Assembly (NCBI GenBank): GCA_016714045.1
Contig: JADJNY010000001.1
Span: forward strand, 434,001-498,000
Direction of reading: 5' to 3'
Source of the DNA: Planctomycetota bacterium
GTDB lineage: Bacteria; Planctomycetota; UBA1135; GCA-002686595
Length of the DNA stretch: 64,000 nucleotides
In this document: piece after piece, positions 1 through 8,824 of the stretch
Layout: each line of letters begins with the position of its first letter
Numbering within the stretch: the stretch's first letter is position 1
The notes under the pieces: model-generated
What the model was told of the DNA's origin: nothing
Seen by the model: the letters and a program-made list of their open reading frames with translations, nothing else
Database searches by the model: none
Translations under genes and position numbers: made by a program

Positions 1-1055
1 GCAGCGCGACGAGGCCGAACGCTCCGCCGGCGGTGAACACGTACGCGGCCATGTAATACAGCGTCGCGTTCAGGGCTCCGTCGAGCTTCTGCGGGTCGCC
101 CGCGAGGTAGCCCGCCGCCGCGAGCAGGATCGTGCCCGCGTGCGCGATGCCCGAGTAGGCGAGCATGCGCTTCAGGTCCGTCTGCACGAGCGCGCCGAGG
201 TTGCCCGCGGCCATCGTCGCGAGCGCGATCACCGCGAGCGTCGAGGCTCGCGCTGGGCGGCAGCAGGAACGCCGCGTTGAGCAGGAACGCGAAGCCCGCG
301 GCCTTCGTGCCCGTCGCCATGAGCGCGGTCACCGGCGTGGGGCTGCCCTGGTAGACGTCAGGCACCCAGAGGTGGAAGGGGAAGACGCTGACCTTGAAGA
401 AGAGGCTCCCGGCGATCAGCGCGATGCCCAAGATCGCGAGCGGTGTGCCCGCGCCGTTCGCGCGCATCTCGGCGAGCGAGATCGTGCCCGTGCCCGTGTA
501 GAGCAGCGCCGCTCCGTACAGGAAGATCGCCGCGGCGAACGCGCCGAGCACGAAGTACTTCAGGCCGGCCTCGACCGAGTCGTTCCGCGAGCGGCGGAAG
601 CCCGCCAGCGTGTAGAGCGGCACGGAGAGCAGCTCGAGCCCGACGAAGAACGTGATCAGGTCCTGCGCGCCCGCCATGAGCATCATGCCCGCGGTGCTGC
701 AGAGGAAGAGCACGTCGTGCTCGGCGAGGAACGCCTTCTCCTCCTCGTAGTAGCGCTGCGCGAAGCACCATGCGATCAGCGCGCTCGCGAGGAAGAGCAG
801 GCCCCACATCGCGGTCTTCGGGCTCGACACGAAGCTGTTCATGAACAGCTCCAGCGTCGGGTGGCCGATCAGCCGCACCTCGAAGAACGCCGCGACGCCG
901 ATCGTCGCGAGGAACAGCGGCGCGCGCAGGCCCTTCGCGCCCGGGACGATGTCCGCGAGCAGCAGGACCATCGCGCCGACGCAAAGCGTCAGGAACGGCG
1001 CCAGCGCGAAGAGCGTGGTCTCGTTGACGAGCTGGCGGAGGAACTCGGGGGTCAT
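1..1055 (-). CDS. nuoN: NADH-quinone oxidoreductase subunit N (partial, apparent frameshift)
   Basis: Antiporter-like membrane subunit of the proton-pumping arm of respiratory complex I. The ATG at 1055-1053 overlaps the nuoM stop by four bases (ATGA). The first ~270 residues read well as NuoN, with many hydrophobic segments and motifs such as GLELLSVPLY and FHLWVPDVYQGSPTPVTA. Near 243-250 the frame breaks: after LLPPSAS the homology continues in another frame as LATMAAGNLGALVQTDLKRM, then SGIAHAG and YYMAAYVFTAGGAFG. Removing one C (AGCCTC to AGCTC on the coding strand) joins the two halves. The 3' end lies beyond position 1. Identity is certain; whether the break is real is not, and a sequencing or assembly error is most likely. 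Confidence 0.9.
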   Translation of the reverse strand, partial: MTPEFLRQLVNETTLFALAPFLTLCVGAMVLLLADIVPGAKGLRAPLFLATIGVAAFFEVRLIGHPTLELFMNSFVSSPKTAMWGLLFLASALIAWCFAQRYYEEEKAFLAEHDVLFLCSTAGMMLMAGAQDLITFFVGLELLSVPLYTLAGFRRSRNDSVEAGLKYFVLGAFAAAIFLYGAALLYTGTGTISLAEMRANGAGTPLAILGIALIAGSLFFKVSVFPFHLWVPDVYQGSPTPVTALMATGTKAAGFAFLLNAAFLLPPSASLDARGDRARDDGRGQPRRARADGPEAHARLLGHRARGHDPARGGGLPRGRPAEARRSPERDAVLHGRVRVHRRRSVRPRRA

Positions 1056-2605
1056 CGCGTCTCACCTTCCGTGGCGACGAGCGGGGCCTCGACCGGCGCG
1101 AGCGCGGCCGTGCGGACGGCACGGGCGGCGTCGATGCGCTTCACGAGCGCGTCGATCGAGCCGTCCGTGCGGTCGAGGAACGTGTTCGGCGCGAAGCCGA
1201 TCCAGAAGCAGAGCACGACGAGCGGGACCATCAGCCCGACCTCGCGCGCGCCGAGGTCCGCGAGGCCTTCGTTCGCCTTGTGCGTGACGGGGCCCCAGAG
1301 GAACTTGCGCGTCGCCATGAGCAGGTACACGGCGCCGAAGATGACGCCCGTCACCGAGACCGCGGCGATCCAGGGCGAGGCCTGGAACGAGCCGAGCAGG
1401 ATCAGGTACTCGCCGACGAAGCCGTTCAGGCCCGGCAGTCCGACGCTCGACAGCACAGTGACGACGAAGAACACGGCGTAGACCGGCATCACGCTCGCGA
1501 TGCCGCCGTACTGGTCGAGCGCGCGCGTGTGGCGGCGCTCGTAGATCATGCCGACGAGGAGGAACAGGAGGCCGGTCGAGATGCCGTGGTTGACCATCTG
1601 AAGCACGCTGCCGCGCAGGCCGGCCTGCGTCAGCGCGAACAGGCCGAGCACGACGTAGCCGAGGTGGCTGACCGAGCTGCACGCGACGAGGCGCTTGATG
1701 TCGTTCTGCGCCGACGCGAGCCACGCGCCGTACACGATGCCCGCGGCGCCGAGCCCCATCATCCAGGGCGCTGCCTCGAGCGAGATGCCCGGGAACATCT
1801 GGATGCAGAAGCGGAGCAGCCCGTACGTGCCCATCTTCAGCAGCACGCCGGCGAGGATCACCGAGCCCGAGGTCGGCGCCTCGGTGTGCGCGTCCGGCAG
1901 CCACGTGTGGAAGGGCATCACGGGCACCTTGATGCAGAAGGCGAGCGCGAACGCACCGAACATCCACACCTGCGTGCCGTGGGGGAGCGAGCTCACGCGC
2001 TCGATCAAGGTCGGGATGTCCGCCGTGCCGAGCTGGTAGAGCAGCGCGATGACCGCGATCATCATCACGAGCGAGCCCGACAGCGTGTAGAGGAAGAACT
2101 TGATCGTCGCGTACAGGCGGCGATCGCCGCCCCAGATGCCCAGGATGAAGTAGAGGGGCACCAGCGACACTTCCCAGAACACGTAGAAGAGCACGAGGTC
2201 CAGGGAGAGGAACACGCCGAGCATGCCCGTCTGCATGACGAGCAGCCAGACCATGAACTCCTTCACCCGCTCGTGGATGTGGCCCCAGGTCGAGAGCACG
2301 ACGATCGGGCCGAGCAGCGCCGTCAGCGCCACCATGAGCACCGAGATGCCGTCGAGGCCGAGCTTGAACGCGATCGGCACCGAGCCCGAGGCGCCCGGGA
2401 GCGAGAACCACGGGCGCTCGATCACGTGCTGGGCCGCGGCGCTCGCGCCGTCGAAGTCGAGGCACACCGAGAGGCCGAGCACCATCGTCGCGAGCATCGT
2501 GACGAGCGTGATCGCGCGCTGGGCCGAGACCGCCGCCTTCGGCGTCGCCGCGACGAGCAGCGCGCCGACGAGCGGCAGGAAGACGAGCAGCGTCAGGTTG
2601 TTCAT
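1052..2605 (-). CDS. nuoM: NADH-quinone oxidoreductase subunit M
   Basis: Antiporter-like membrane subunit of complex I, 517 residues, about the usual length. The start is taken at the ATG 2605-2603, which shares one base with the nuoL stop (TGATG), giving MNNLTLLVFLPLVG; an upstream in-frame ATG would only extend back into nuoL. Family landmarks visible: FYVFWEVSLVPLYFILGIWGG with the conserved Glu, the discontinuous-helix segment KVPVMPFHTWLPDAHTEAPT, and IKRLVACSSVSHLGYVVLG with the conserved Lys and His. The stop overlaps the nuoN start by four bases, so the order L-M-N is coupled. Confidence 0.97.
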   Translation of the reverse strand: MNNLTLLVFLPLVGALLVAATPKAAVSAQRAITLVTMLATMVLGLSVCLDFDGASAAAQHVIERPWFSLPGASGSVPIAFKLGLDGISVLMVALTALLGPIVVLSTWGHIHERVKEFMVWLLVMQTGMLGVFLSLDLVLFYVFWEVSLVPLYFILGIWGGDRRLYATIKFFLYTLSGSLVMMIAVIALLYQLGTADIPTLIERVSSLPHGTQVWMFGAFALAFCIKVPVMPFHTWLPDAHTEAPTSGSVILAGVLLKMGTYGLLRFCIQMFPGISLEAAPWMMGLGAAGIVYGAWLASAQNDIKRLVACSSVSHLGYVVLGLFALTQAGLRGSVLQMVNHGISTGLLFLLVGMIYERRHTRALDQYGGIASVMPVYAVFFVVTVLSSVGLPGLNGFVGEYLILLGSFQASPWIAAVSVTGVIFGAVYLLMATRKFLWGPVTHKANEGLADLGAREVGLMVPLVVLCFWIGFAPNTFLDRTDGSIDALVKRIDAARAVRTAALAPVEAPLVATEGETR

Positions 2606-4725
2606 CAGCCGATCCTCTTGAGGAACAGGAAGGCGATCAGCGCGGCCGCGGCACCCATCCACAGGCCATAGGTGGCGATGTTGCCGCTCGTCATCCGGCG
2701 CACGCGGTCACCGCAGGTGCGCGCGACGGCGCCGGCGCCGTTCACCATCCCGTCGATCGTGAACTGGTCGATCACGATCGCGACGACGAAGAACAGGAGC
2801 TGCATCGGGCGCACGACGTAGGCCGTGTACGCCGCGTCGATGCCCCAGGCGCCCTGGAGGAAGCGCGCGAGGCCCGGCGCGCTGCTCGCGACCTTCTCGT
2901 CGCGGGCCGTGCCGCCGACGTAGGCGCGGATGCCGAGTCCCATGAACACCAGCGCGATCACCGCGCCGAGGCCGAGCAGCATCCACTCCGTGCCGTGGTC
3001 GAGCGCGTGCGTGCCGTGCTCGGCGAGCAGCGCATTGCCGGCCGCCGTGACGGGCTCGAGCCAGTGCTCGAGCGCGTGCGTGCTGCCCAGCACGGGCGGC
3101 AGGCCCAAGAGGCCGCCGAACACCGAGAGCACAGCGAGCACCATCAGCGGCACCGTCATCACCGACGGGCTCTCGTGCGGGTGCACGTGGTGCGGATCGA
3201 AGCGCTCCTTGCCGAAGAAGGTCAAGGCCACCATGCGCCACGTGTAGAACGCGGTCATCGCGGCCGTCGCGATGCCAATCCCCCAGAGGATCCGGTACGC
3301 GCCGCCGTGGGCGAAGGTGTGGGCGAGGATCTCGTCCTTCGAGAAGTAGCCCGAGAGGAGCGGCAGGCCCGAGAGCGCCGCCGCGCCCGCGAGGAACGTG
3401 AAGTACGTCGCGGGCATGTGCTTCTTGAGGCCGCCCATCTTGTGCATGTCCTGCTCCTCGTGCATGCCGTGGATCACGGAGCCCGCGCCGAGGAAGAGGA
3501 GTGCCTTGAAGAAGGCGTGCGTGACGAGGTGGAAGATCGCCGCGGCCCACGCGCCCGTGCCGAGGCCCAGGAACATGTACCCGAGCTGCGACACGGTCGA
3601 GTAGGCGAGCACGCGCTTGATGTCGCGCTGCACGAGGGCCGTCGAGCCCGCGATCAGCGCCGTCACCGCGCCGACGGCGCCGATGAAGAAGAGCAGGTCG
3701 GGGCTCGCGGCGTACACCGGGTTCAGGCGCACCGTCAGGTAGATGCCGGCCGTGACCATCGTCGCGGCGTGGATCAGCGCGGACACCGGCGTCGGGCCGG
3801 CCATGGCGTCGGGGAGCCACGTGAAGAGCGGCAGCTGCGCGCTCTTGCCGCACGCGCCGCCGAAGAGGAACAGGCCCGCGAGCAGCAGCTCGTACTTCTT
3901 CTCGGGATCACCGAGCAGGCCGGAGACGCCCGCCACGATGTCGGAGAGGTCGAGCGTGCCGAACAGCTTCACCAGCAGGAACGAGCCGATCAGGAAGCTC
4001 GCGTCGCCGATGCGGTTCATGACGAAGGCCTTCTGCCCCGCCTCCGCCGGCCAGCCCTTCTCGTACCAGAACCCGATCAGGAAGTAGGAGCAGAGGCCGA
4101 CGCCTTCCCAACCGACGAACAGTCCGAGCAGGTTCGAGCTCAAGACGAGCATGAGCATCGCGAACACGAAGAGGTTCAGGTACGCGAAGAACTTCGCGTA
4201 GTGCTTGTCGCCCTTCATGTACCCGGCCGCGTAGATGTGGATCAGCGTGCCGACGCCCGTGATCACGAGCGTCATGACGCTCGACAAGCGGTCGAGGACG
4301 ATCGCGAGGTCGATCCGGAACGTGCCCGTGTCGATCCAGTCCCACGCCGGGCTCTCGAGCGCGTGCGTCTCGCCCTGGAGGCCGAGGAAGCCCTTGATCG
4401 CGAGCGCGAACGCGCCCGCCATCGCGAGCACCGCGATCCACGGCGCGAACGCGGAGAGGCCGGGCTCCACCTTCGCGTGCCCGTGGCCGTGGTCGCCGCC
4501 GTGCGCGTGGTCGCCCGCTCCGTGGTCACTCGCTGCGTGATCGGCATGCGCCGCGTGCCCGTGGCCGTGCGCGTCGTGTCCGTGGTCGTCGTGACCGTGC
4601 GCGCCGTGCGCGCGCTTCGGCATCCGCGCCTTGATCGTCAGGTAGTGGAGGATGCCGCACAGCGCGCTGCCCGCGAGCGGCAGGGCCGGGATCGCCCACA
4701 GCCAGGTTTGGTCGGTGAGGTTCAC
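2605..4725 (-). CDS. nuoL: NADH-quinone oxidoreductase subunit L with His-rich insertion
   Basis: Largest antiporter-like subunit of complex I, 706 residues, longer than a typical NuoL (about 610-660). Landmarks: VGWEGVGLCSYFLIGFWYEK, then the segment around LFTWLPDAMAGPTPVSALIHAAT, and KRVLAYSTVSQLGYMFLGLG. The C-terminal part carries the long lateral-helix region and a final transmembrane helix. Residues about 40-83, between the first and second hydrophobic segments, form a His/Asp/Gly/Ala tract with 16 histidines in 44 residues that is not part of the core fold. Six bases separate it from nuoK; it shares one base with nuoM. Confidence 0.97.
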   Translation of the reverse strand: MNLTDQTWLWAIPALPLAGSALCGILHYLTIKARMPKRAHGAHGHDDHGHDAHGHGHAAHADHAASDHGAGDHAHGGDHGHGHAKVEPGLSAFAPWIAVLAMAGAFALAIKGFLGLQGETHALESPAWDWIDTGTFRIDLAIVLDRLSSVMTLVITGVGTLIHIYAAGYMKGDKHYAKFFAYLNLFVFAMLMLVLSSNLLGLFVGWEGVGLCSYFLIGFWYEKGWPAEAGQKAFVMNRIGDASFLIGSFLLVKLFGTLDLSDIVAGVSGLLGDPEKKYELLLAGLFLFGGACGKSAQLPLFTWLPDAMAGPTPVSALIHAATMVTAGIYLTVRLNPVYAASPDLLFFIGAVGAVTALIAGSTALVQRDIKRVLAYSTVSQLGYMFLGLGTGAWAAAIFHLVTHAFFKALLFLGAGSVIHGMHEEQDMHKMGGLKKHMPATYFTFLAGAAALSGLPLLSGYFSKDEILAHTFAHGGAYRILWGIGIATAAMTAFYTWRMVALTFFGKERFDPHHVHPHESPSVMTVPLMVLAVLSVFGGLLGLPPVLGSTHALEHWLEPVTAAGNALLAEHGTHALDHGTEWMLLGLGAVIALVFMGLGIRAYVGGTARDEKVASSAPGLARFLQGAWGIDAAYTAYVVRPMQLLFFVVAIVIDQFTIDGMVNGAGAVARTCGDRVRRMTSGNIATYGLWMGAAAALIAFLFLKRIG

Positions 4726-4731
4726 GCCGGG

Positions 4732-5061
4732 TCAGTCCTTCAGGTCGACGACGTCGTCGAGGGAGACCGTCTGTTTGCGACGATAGAGCGCGATCACGAG
4801 CGCCAGGCCCACGGCGGCTTCCACCGCGGCCACGACGATCACGAAGATCGCGAAGATCGGCCCCTGGAGGTCGATGCGACCCCCGGGCGTGTCGAGCGAG
4901 TGCATGCGGCTCGCCGCGAGGAACGACAGGTTCGCCGCGTTGAGCATCAGCTCGATGCACATGAGCACCACGATCACGTTGCGCCGCAGGAAGAACCCGG
5001 CGACGCCGATCGAGAAGAGGATCGCGGCGAGGATGAGGAGGTGGGAGCTCGGGACGGTCAT
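4732..5061 (-). CDS. nuoK: NADH-quinone oxidoreductase subunit K
   Basis: Small three-helix membrane subunit of complex I, 109 residues. The second helix holds VLMCIELMLNAANL with the conserved membrane Glu, and the third has VAAVEAAVGLALVIALYR with the second conserved Glu. It differs from the standard ~100-residue protein by a slightly longer loop (SRMHSLDTPGGRIDLQG) and C-terminal tail. It sits 10 bases after nuoJ and 6 before nuoL in transcription order, as in most nuo operons. Confidence 0.96.
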   Translation of the reverse strand: MTVPSSHLLILAAILFSIGVAGFFLRRNVIVVLMCIELMLNAANLSFLAASRMHSLDTPGGRIDLQGPIFAIFVIVVAAVEAAVGLALVIALYRRKQTVSLDDVVDLKD

Positions 5062-5071
5062 GGGGCGCTCC

Positions 5072-5635
5072 TCACGAGTTCTCCGGCCGGCTGCGCTTCG
5101 CGAGCACGACGACGGCCACCGCGGTCGCGAGCAAGAGCATCGAGATCGCCTCGAACGGCAGGAGGTAGCGGCCGAACATCTCGCCCGCGAGGCCTTCGCT
5201 CGAGCCCGGCGTCGCCGTGATCGCGTCGAGGCCCTTCTTGGGCATCGCTTCGGCGGCCTGGACCGCCGTGTCGTGCGTGCCCAGCACCGCGGACGTCCCG
5301 AGGATCAGGAGCGCCGCCGCGATGACGATCGTCACGCCGCTCTTCCTGCGCAGGAACATCGCGAGGCCGACGCGCTCGAGTTCGGGCGCGTTGGGACCGG
5401 GCGCCAGGTTGAGCAGCATGATCACGAACAGGAACAGGACCATGATCGCGCCCGCGTACACGAGGATCTGCGTCGCCGCGAGGAACTGGAAGCCGGCGAG
5501 CAGGTAGATCGTCGCCAGGCAGAAGAACGCGAAGAGCAGCGAGAGCACGTTCGAGATCGGGTTGCGGAACAGGACGACGCCTGCCGCCGCGATCACGCTC
5601 AAGGCTGCCACCAGGTAGAAGAGGGCGTTCGCCAC
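5072..5635 (-). CDS. nuoJ: NADH-quinone oxidoreductase subunit J
   Basis: Membrane subunit of complex I, 187 residues with five hydrophobic segments. The third helix region FLAATQILVYAGAIMVLFLFVIML is the signature of the family and contains the pi-bulge segment. A loop of about 45 residues (around PKKGLDAITATPGSSEG) precedes the last helix. It lies 18 bases after nuoI and 10 before nuoK. Confidence 0.95.
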   Translation of the reverse strand: MANALFYLVAALSVIAAAGVVLFRNPISNVLSLLFAFFCLATIYLLAGFQFLAATQILVYAGAIMVLFLFVIMLLNLAPGPNAPELERVGLAMFLRRKSGVTIVIAAALLILGTSAVLGTHDTAVQAAEAMPKKGLDAITATPGSSEGLAGEMFGRYLLPFEAISMLLLATAVAVVVLAKRSRPENS

Positions 5636-5653
5636 GCTTGGGTTTCCTCTCGA

Positions 5654-6280
5654 TCAGCCCGCGTGCGGCTTCTGGGCCGCCGCGGTGGGGGAGCTCGCGT
5701 GCGACCCGGCGGTCGACGCGGAAGGGGCGTGTCCATGGGCGCCGTGCTGGTCCGCGAGCATCGGCGGGCGCGGCGCACTGCGCCAGCGATCGTTGATCTT
5801 GTGGACGTACTCGATGCGCTTGCGCATCGCGGCGGCGGGGCGCTTCAGCTTCTCCATGTCGTACACGAGCATCTCGCGCGAGTAGTCGGCGAGCTCGAGC
5901 TCGTCGCTCATGAAGATCGCGTCCTTGGGGCACGCCTCCTCGCAGAAGCCGCAGAGGATGCAGCGCAGCATGTCGATGTCGAAGCGCTTCGGTTCGCGCT
6001 CGATCGGACGATCGGTCTCGCCGCCGTCGATCGTGATCGCGTAGGCGGGGCACGCGGCCTCGCAGAGTCCGCACGACACGCACGCGATGTTGCCGTCGTC
6101 CTTGACCACGAGGCGCGGCTGTCCGCGCGTCACCTCGGTCTTGGGCAGCGGTTCCTCGGGGTACTGCCGCGTGATCTTCTTCTCGAACATCTTGCGGAAC
6201 GTGATCGAGAGACCGCGCGCGATCTCCGGCACGTACAGCCGTTCGAGAAGGCTGAGTTCCTTGCGCTTGACGATGACCAT
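5654..6280 (-). CDS. nuoI: NADH-quinone oxidoreductase subunit I (two 4Fe-4S clusters)
   Basis: Peripheral-arm ferredoxin-like subunit that carries clusters N6a and N6b toward the quinone site. Of the 208 residues, C67-x2-C70-x2-C73-x3-C77 and C107-x2-C110-x2-C113-x3-C117 form the two [4Fe-4S] motifs (CVSCGLCEAACP and CILCGFCEEACP). The C-terminal tail after about residue 175 is Ala/His/Ser-rich (QHGAHGHAPSASTAGSHA) and outside the conserved domain. It lies between nuoH and nuoJ with short gaps. Confidence 0.96.
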   Translation of the reverse strand: MVIVKRKELSLLERLYVPEIARGLSITFRKMFEKKITRQYPEEPLPKTEVTRGQPRLVVKDDGNIACVSCGLCEAACPAYAITIDGGETDRPIEREPKRFDIDMLRCILCGFCEEACPKDAIFMSDELELADYSREMLVYDMEKLKRPAAAMRKRIEYVHKINDRWRSAPRPPMLADQHGAHGHAPSASTAGSHASSPTAAAQKPHAG

Positions 6281-6305
6281 GGGGTGGGGACCTCGTGGAG
6301 CGTGA

Positions 6306-7379
6306 TCAGGGAGCGCCCGGGGGACCGAAGAGCGCCAGCATCGCGCCGGTGGCGAGCAGGTTCAGGAGGGCCAGCGGGAGCATGACCTTCCAACCGATGC
6401 GCATGAGCTGGTCGAAGCGGAAGCGCGGGAGCGTCCAGCGCACCCACACGAACAGGAACAGGTAGACGGAGACCTTCGCGAGGAACGCCGCGAAGCCCAG
6501 GTACCACGGCGCGTCCGGCATGAACGGCACGCTCCAGCCGCCCCAGAAGAGGACGACGCTGAGCGCGCTCATCACGGCCATCGCGCTGTACTCGCCGATG
6601 AAGAAGATCGCCCACTTCATCGCGGAGTACTCCGTGTTGAAGCCGGCGACGAGCTCGGGCTCGCATTCCGCGAAGTCGAACGGGTGACGGTTCGTCTCGG
6701 CGAACGACGCGACCAGGAGCAGGAAGCACGCGAGCGGCTGCTTGAAGAAGAACCAGTCGAGCGGGTTGCCCGTCGACGCTTGCAGCGCCGCGATCTCCTT
6801 CAGGTTGATCGAGCCCGCGAGCGCCACGACGGCGAGGATCGCGAGGATCATCGAGAGCTCGTAGCTGATCATCTGCGCCGAGGCGCGCAGGCCGCCGAGC
6901 AGTGAATACTTCGAGTTCGACGCCCAGCCGGCGAGGATCACGCCGTACACGCTCATCGAGCCGATCGCGAGCAGGTAGAGGATGCCGACGTCGATGTCCG
7001 CGATCGCGAGCGGACCCCAGTTCTTGCCGAACAGCACGACGTCGTTCGCGAACGGGATCACCGCGATCGTCATCATCGCGGGCACGGCCGCCATCGCGGG
7101 CGCCAGCAGGTACAGCGGCTTGTTCGCGCCGTACGGGATGACGACTTCCTTGAAGATGAACTTCACGCCGTCGGCGAGCGGCTGCAGCAGGCCCCAGGGT
7201 CCGACGCGGTTGGGGCCGTGGCGGTACTGCATCCACGCCGAGACCTTGCGCTCGACGAGGGTCATCACCGCCGCGACGTTGATGACCCCGATCAGGATCA
7301 CCGTGTTGCGCACCAGGATCGCGAGGAGGCCCTCGAGCTGGTCGCCCGTCATGCCGAGCTTGGCTGCGATGTCGTTCAT
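6306..7379 (-). CDS. nuoH: NADH-quinone oxidoreductase subunit H
   Basis: Membrane subunit that forms the quinone chamber with NuoB and NuoD. It has 357 residues and about eight hydrophobic segments. Conserved loops are visible: MQYRHGPNRVGPWGLLQPLA near residue 55, and ETNRHPFDFAECEPELVAGF followed by NTEYSAMKWAIFFIGEY. The start is the ATG 7379-7377, which overlaps the nuoG stop by four bases (ATGA); the same frame stays open far upstream but only as a shadow of nuoG and nuoF. Confidence 0.96.
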   Translation of the reverse strand: MNDIAAKLGMTGDQLEGLLAILVRNTVILIGVINVAAVMTLVERKVSAWMQYRHGPNRVGPWGLLQPLADGVKFIFKEVVIPYGANKPLYLLAPAMAAVPAMMTIAVIPFANDVVLFGKNWGPLAIADIDVGILYLLAIGSMSVYGVILAGWASNSKYSLLGGLRASAQMISYELSMILAILAVVALAGSINLKEIAALQASTGNPLDWFFFKQPLACFLLLVASFAETNRHPFDFAECEPELVAGFNTEYSAMKWAIFFIGEYSAMAVMSALSVVLFWGGWSVPFMPDAPWYLGFAAFLAKVSVYLFLFVWVRWTLPRFRFDQLMRIGWKVMLPLALLNLLATGAMLALFGPPGAP

Positions 7380-8821
7380 GAGCGCGCGGCCTCCACGCGG
7401 ACGTCCAGGGCCGCGAGGTGGCGCGCGAGCGCGCGCACGCCGGCCGGGGCGGCCTTCACGGCGGAGATCGGACCCTTGTGGCCGTCGACGTTGACGTAGG
7501 TCCCGCTGCGCTCGACCCACGTCGGCACGCCGATCGCGACCGTGCAGGCCGCGGCATCGGGCGCGTGGCAGTCGAAGACGGCGAGGCTCACGCTGGCGGG
7601 CAACGCGGCGAGCGCAGCCTGGCCCGCGAGCTCGACGACGCGCTCGCCGAAGAGCACCGCGGCCTTGGACGCGGCGAGCTGCTTCGCGAGCTCCTTGGAC
7701 TCGATCGGCTGGAAGCCGAGGTCGGCGAGCCCGCGCCGGTTCGGGCACGGATCCCCGGTGTGCAGGAGGTCGTCCTTCAAGCCGTTCGGTCCCGGCGCGA
7801 CGAAGAGCGGCGTGGTCCCGCGGCGCTTCGCGAGCGCGAGGATCGCCTGCCCTTCCTCGACGGTGCAGAACGGCGACGCGACGAGGAGCGCTTGCGGTTG
7901 TGCGTCGAGCAGCGCGCGCACCGCGGCGATCCCGTCCTCGATCGAACGCTCGACGAGGCCCTGCTCGCCGCGCACGAGAGCGTTGGCGAGGCGGTTGGGC
8001 GCGTTCACGTGCGCGAAGGAGAAGCGGCCCGTGTCGCACATCCACCAGCCGTTGACGGCCTGGTTCTCGCGCGGGCGGAAGCGCTTCACGTCGCCGCCGC
8101 GCAGTACCTCGACCTGGATCGAGCAGCCGCGCGAGCACTCGGGGCAGGTCGACGCCTGCTTCACGAGGTTCCACACCCGCGCCTGGAAGCGGAACTTCTT
8201 CAGCGTGAGCGCGCCGACGGGGCAGAGGTCGGCGATGTTGCCCTGGTAGTTGCCCGTGAGCGGGCGGTCGGCGAACGACGAGATCACGGAGCGCGAGCCC
8301 AGGCTCGACACGGTGAGCTGCGCCTTCTTGGGCACTTCCTCGAAGAAGCGCACGCAGCGCGAGCAGAGGATGCAGCGCTCCTGGTCGAGGACGATCACGT
8401 CGCCGAGCGAGTGGCGCTTCTCGAGCGGACGGCGCGGCTCCTTCGAGCGCCCCGTCGACTGGCCTTCCTGGTACGTGAAGTCCTGCAGGTCGCACTCGCC
8501 CGCCTTGTCGCAGATGGGGCAGTCGAGCGGGTGGTTCTTGAGCAGGAACTCGAGGCACTCGCGCCGCGTCGCGTGCGACTTCTCGCTCTCCGTGTTCACG
8601 ACCATCCCCTCGGCGGGGTAGGTGCGGCACGCGACCATCACGCGGCCCGGTGTCTGGCCCTGCTGGACCTCGACCTGGCACATGCGGCAGCTCCCGACCG
8701 TGGAGAGCCCGGGGTGGTAGCAGTAGTGGGGGACGTCGACGTCGTGCCCGTGGCAGGCCGCGATGAGCGGCTTCTTCGGGTCGGCGTCGATCTCGCGGCC
8801 GTTGACGGTGATCTTGACCAC
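7376..8821 (-). CDS. nuoG: NADH-quinone oxidoreductase subunit G (short form)
   Basis: Iron-sulfur subunit of the electron-input module, 481 residues with a GTG start. The N-terminal ferredoxin domain has the [2Fe-2S] ligands (HYCYHPGLSTVGSCRMCQVEV region). It is followed by CPICDKAGECDLQD (NuoG His/Cys cluster region), CILCSRCVRFFEE for a [4Fe-4S] cluster, and CPECSRGC, a molybdopterin-domain-type cluster motif. E. coli NuoG is about 900 residues, so most of the molybdopterin-oxidoreductase-like domain is reduced here. The start lies 3 bases after the nuoF stop; the stop overlaps nuoH (ATGA). Confidence 0.94.
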   Translation of the reverse strand: MVKITVNGREIDADPKKPLIAACHGHDVDVPHYCYHPGLSTVGSCRMCQVEVQQGQTPGRVMVACRTYPAEGMVVNTESEKSHATRRECLEFLLKNHPLDCPICDKAGECDLQDFTYQEGQSTGRSKEPRRPLEKRHSLGDVIVLDQERCILCSRCVRFFEEVPKKAQLTVSSLGSRSVISSFADRPLTGNYQGNIADLCPVGALTLKKFRFQARVWNLVKQASTCPECSRGCSIQVEVLRGGDVKRFRPRENQAVNGWWMCDTGRFSFAHVNAPNRLANALVRGEQGLVERSIEDGIAAVRALLDAQPQALLVASPFCTVEEGQAILALAKRRGTTPLFVAPGPNGLKDDLLHTGDPCPNRRGLADLGFQPIESKELAKQLAASKAAVLFGERVVELAGQAALAALPASVSLAVFDCHAPDAAACTVAIGVPTWVERSGTYVNVDGHKGPISAVKAAPAGVRALARHLAALDVRVEAARS

Positions 8822-8824
8822 GTT

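Noticed and set aside
165..1481. Long plus-strand open frame opposite nuoN and nuoM
   Set aside because: Arg/Glu/Ala-rich shadow caused by high GC; the opposite strand encodes recognisable nuo proteins. The same reasoning removes the other long opposite-strand frames, for example 2995-5220, 7418-10192, 33219-36437 and 45070-48795.
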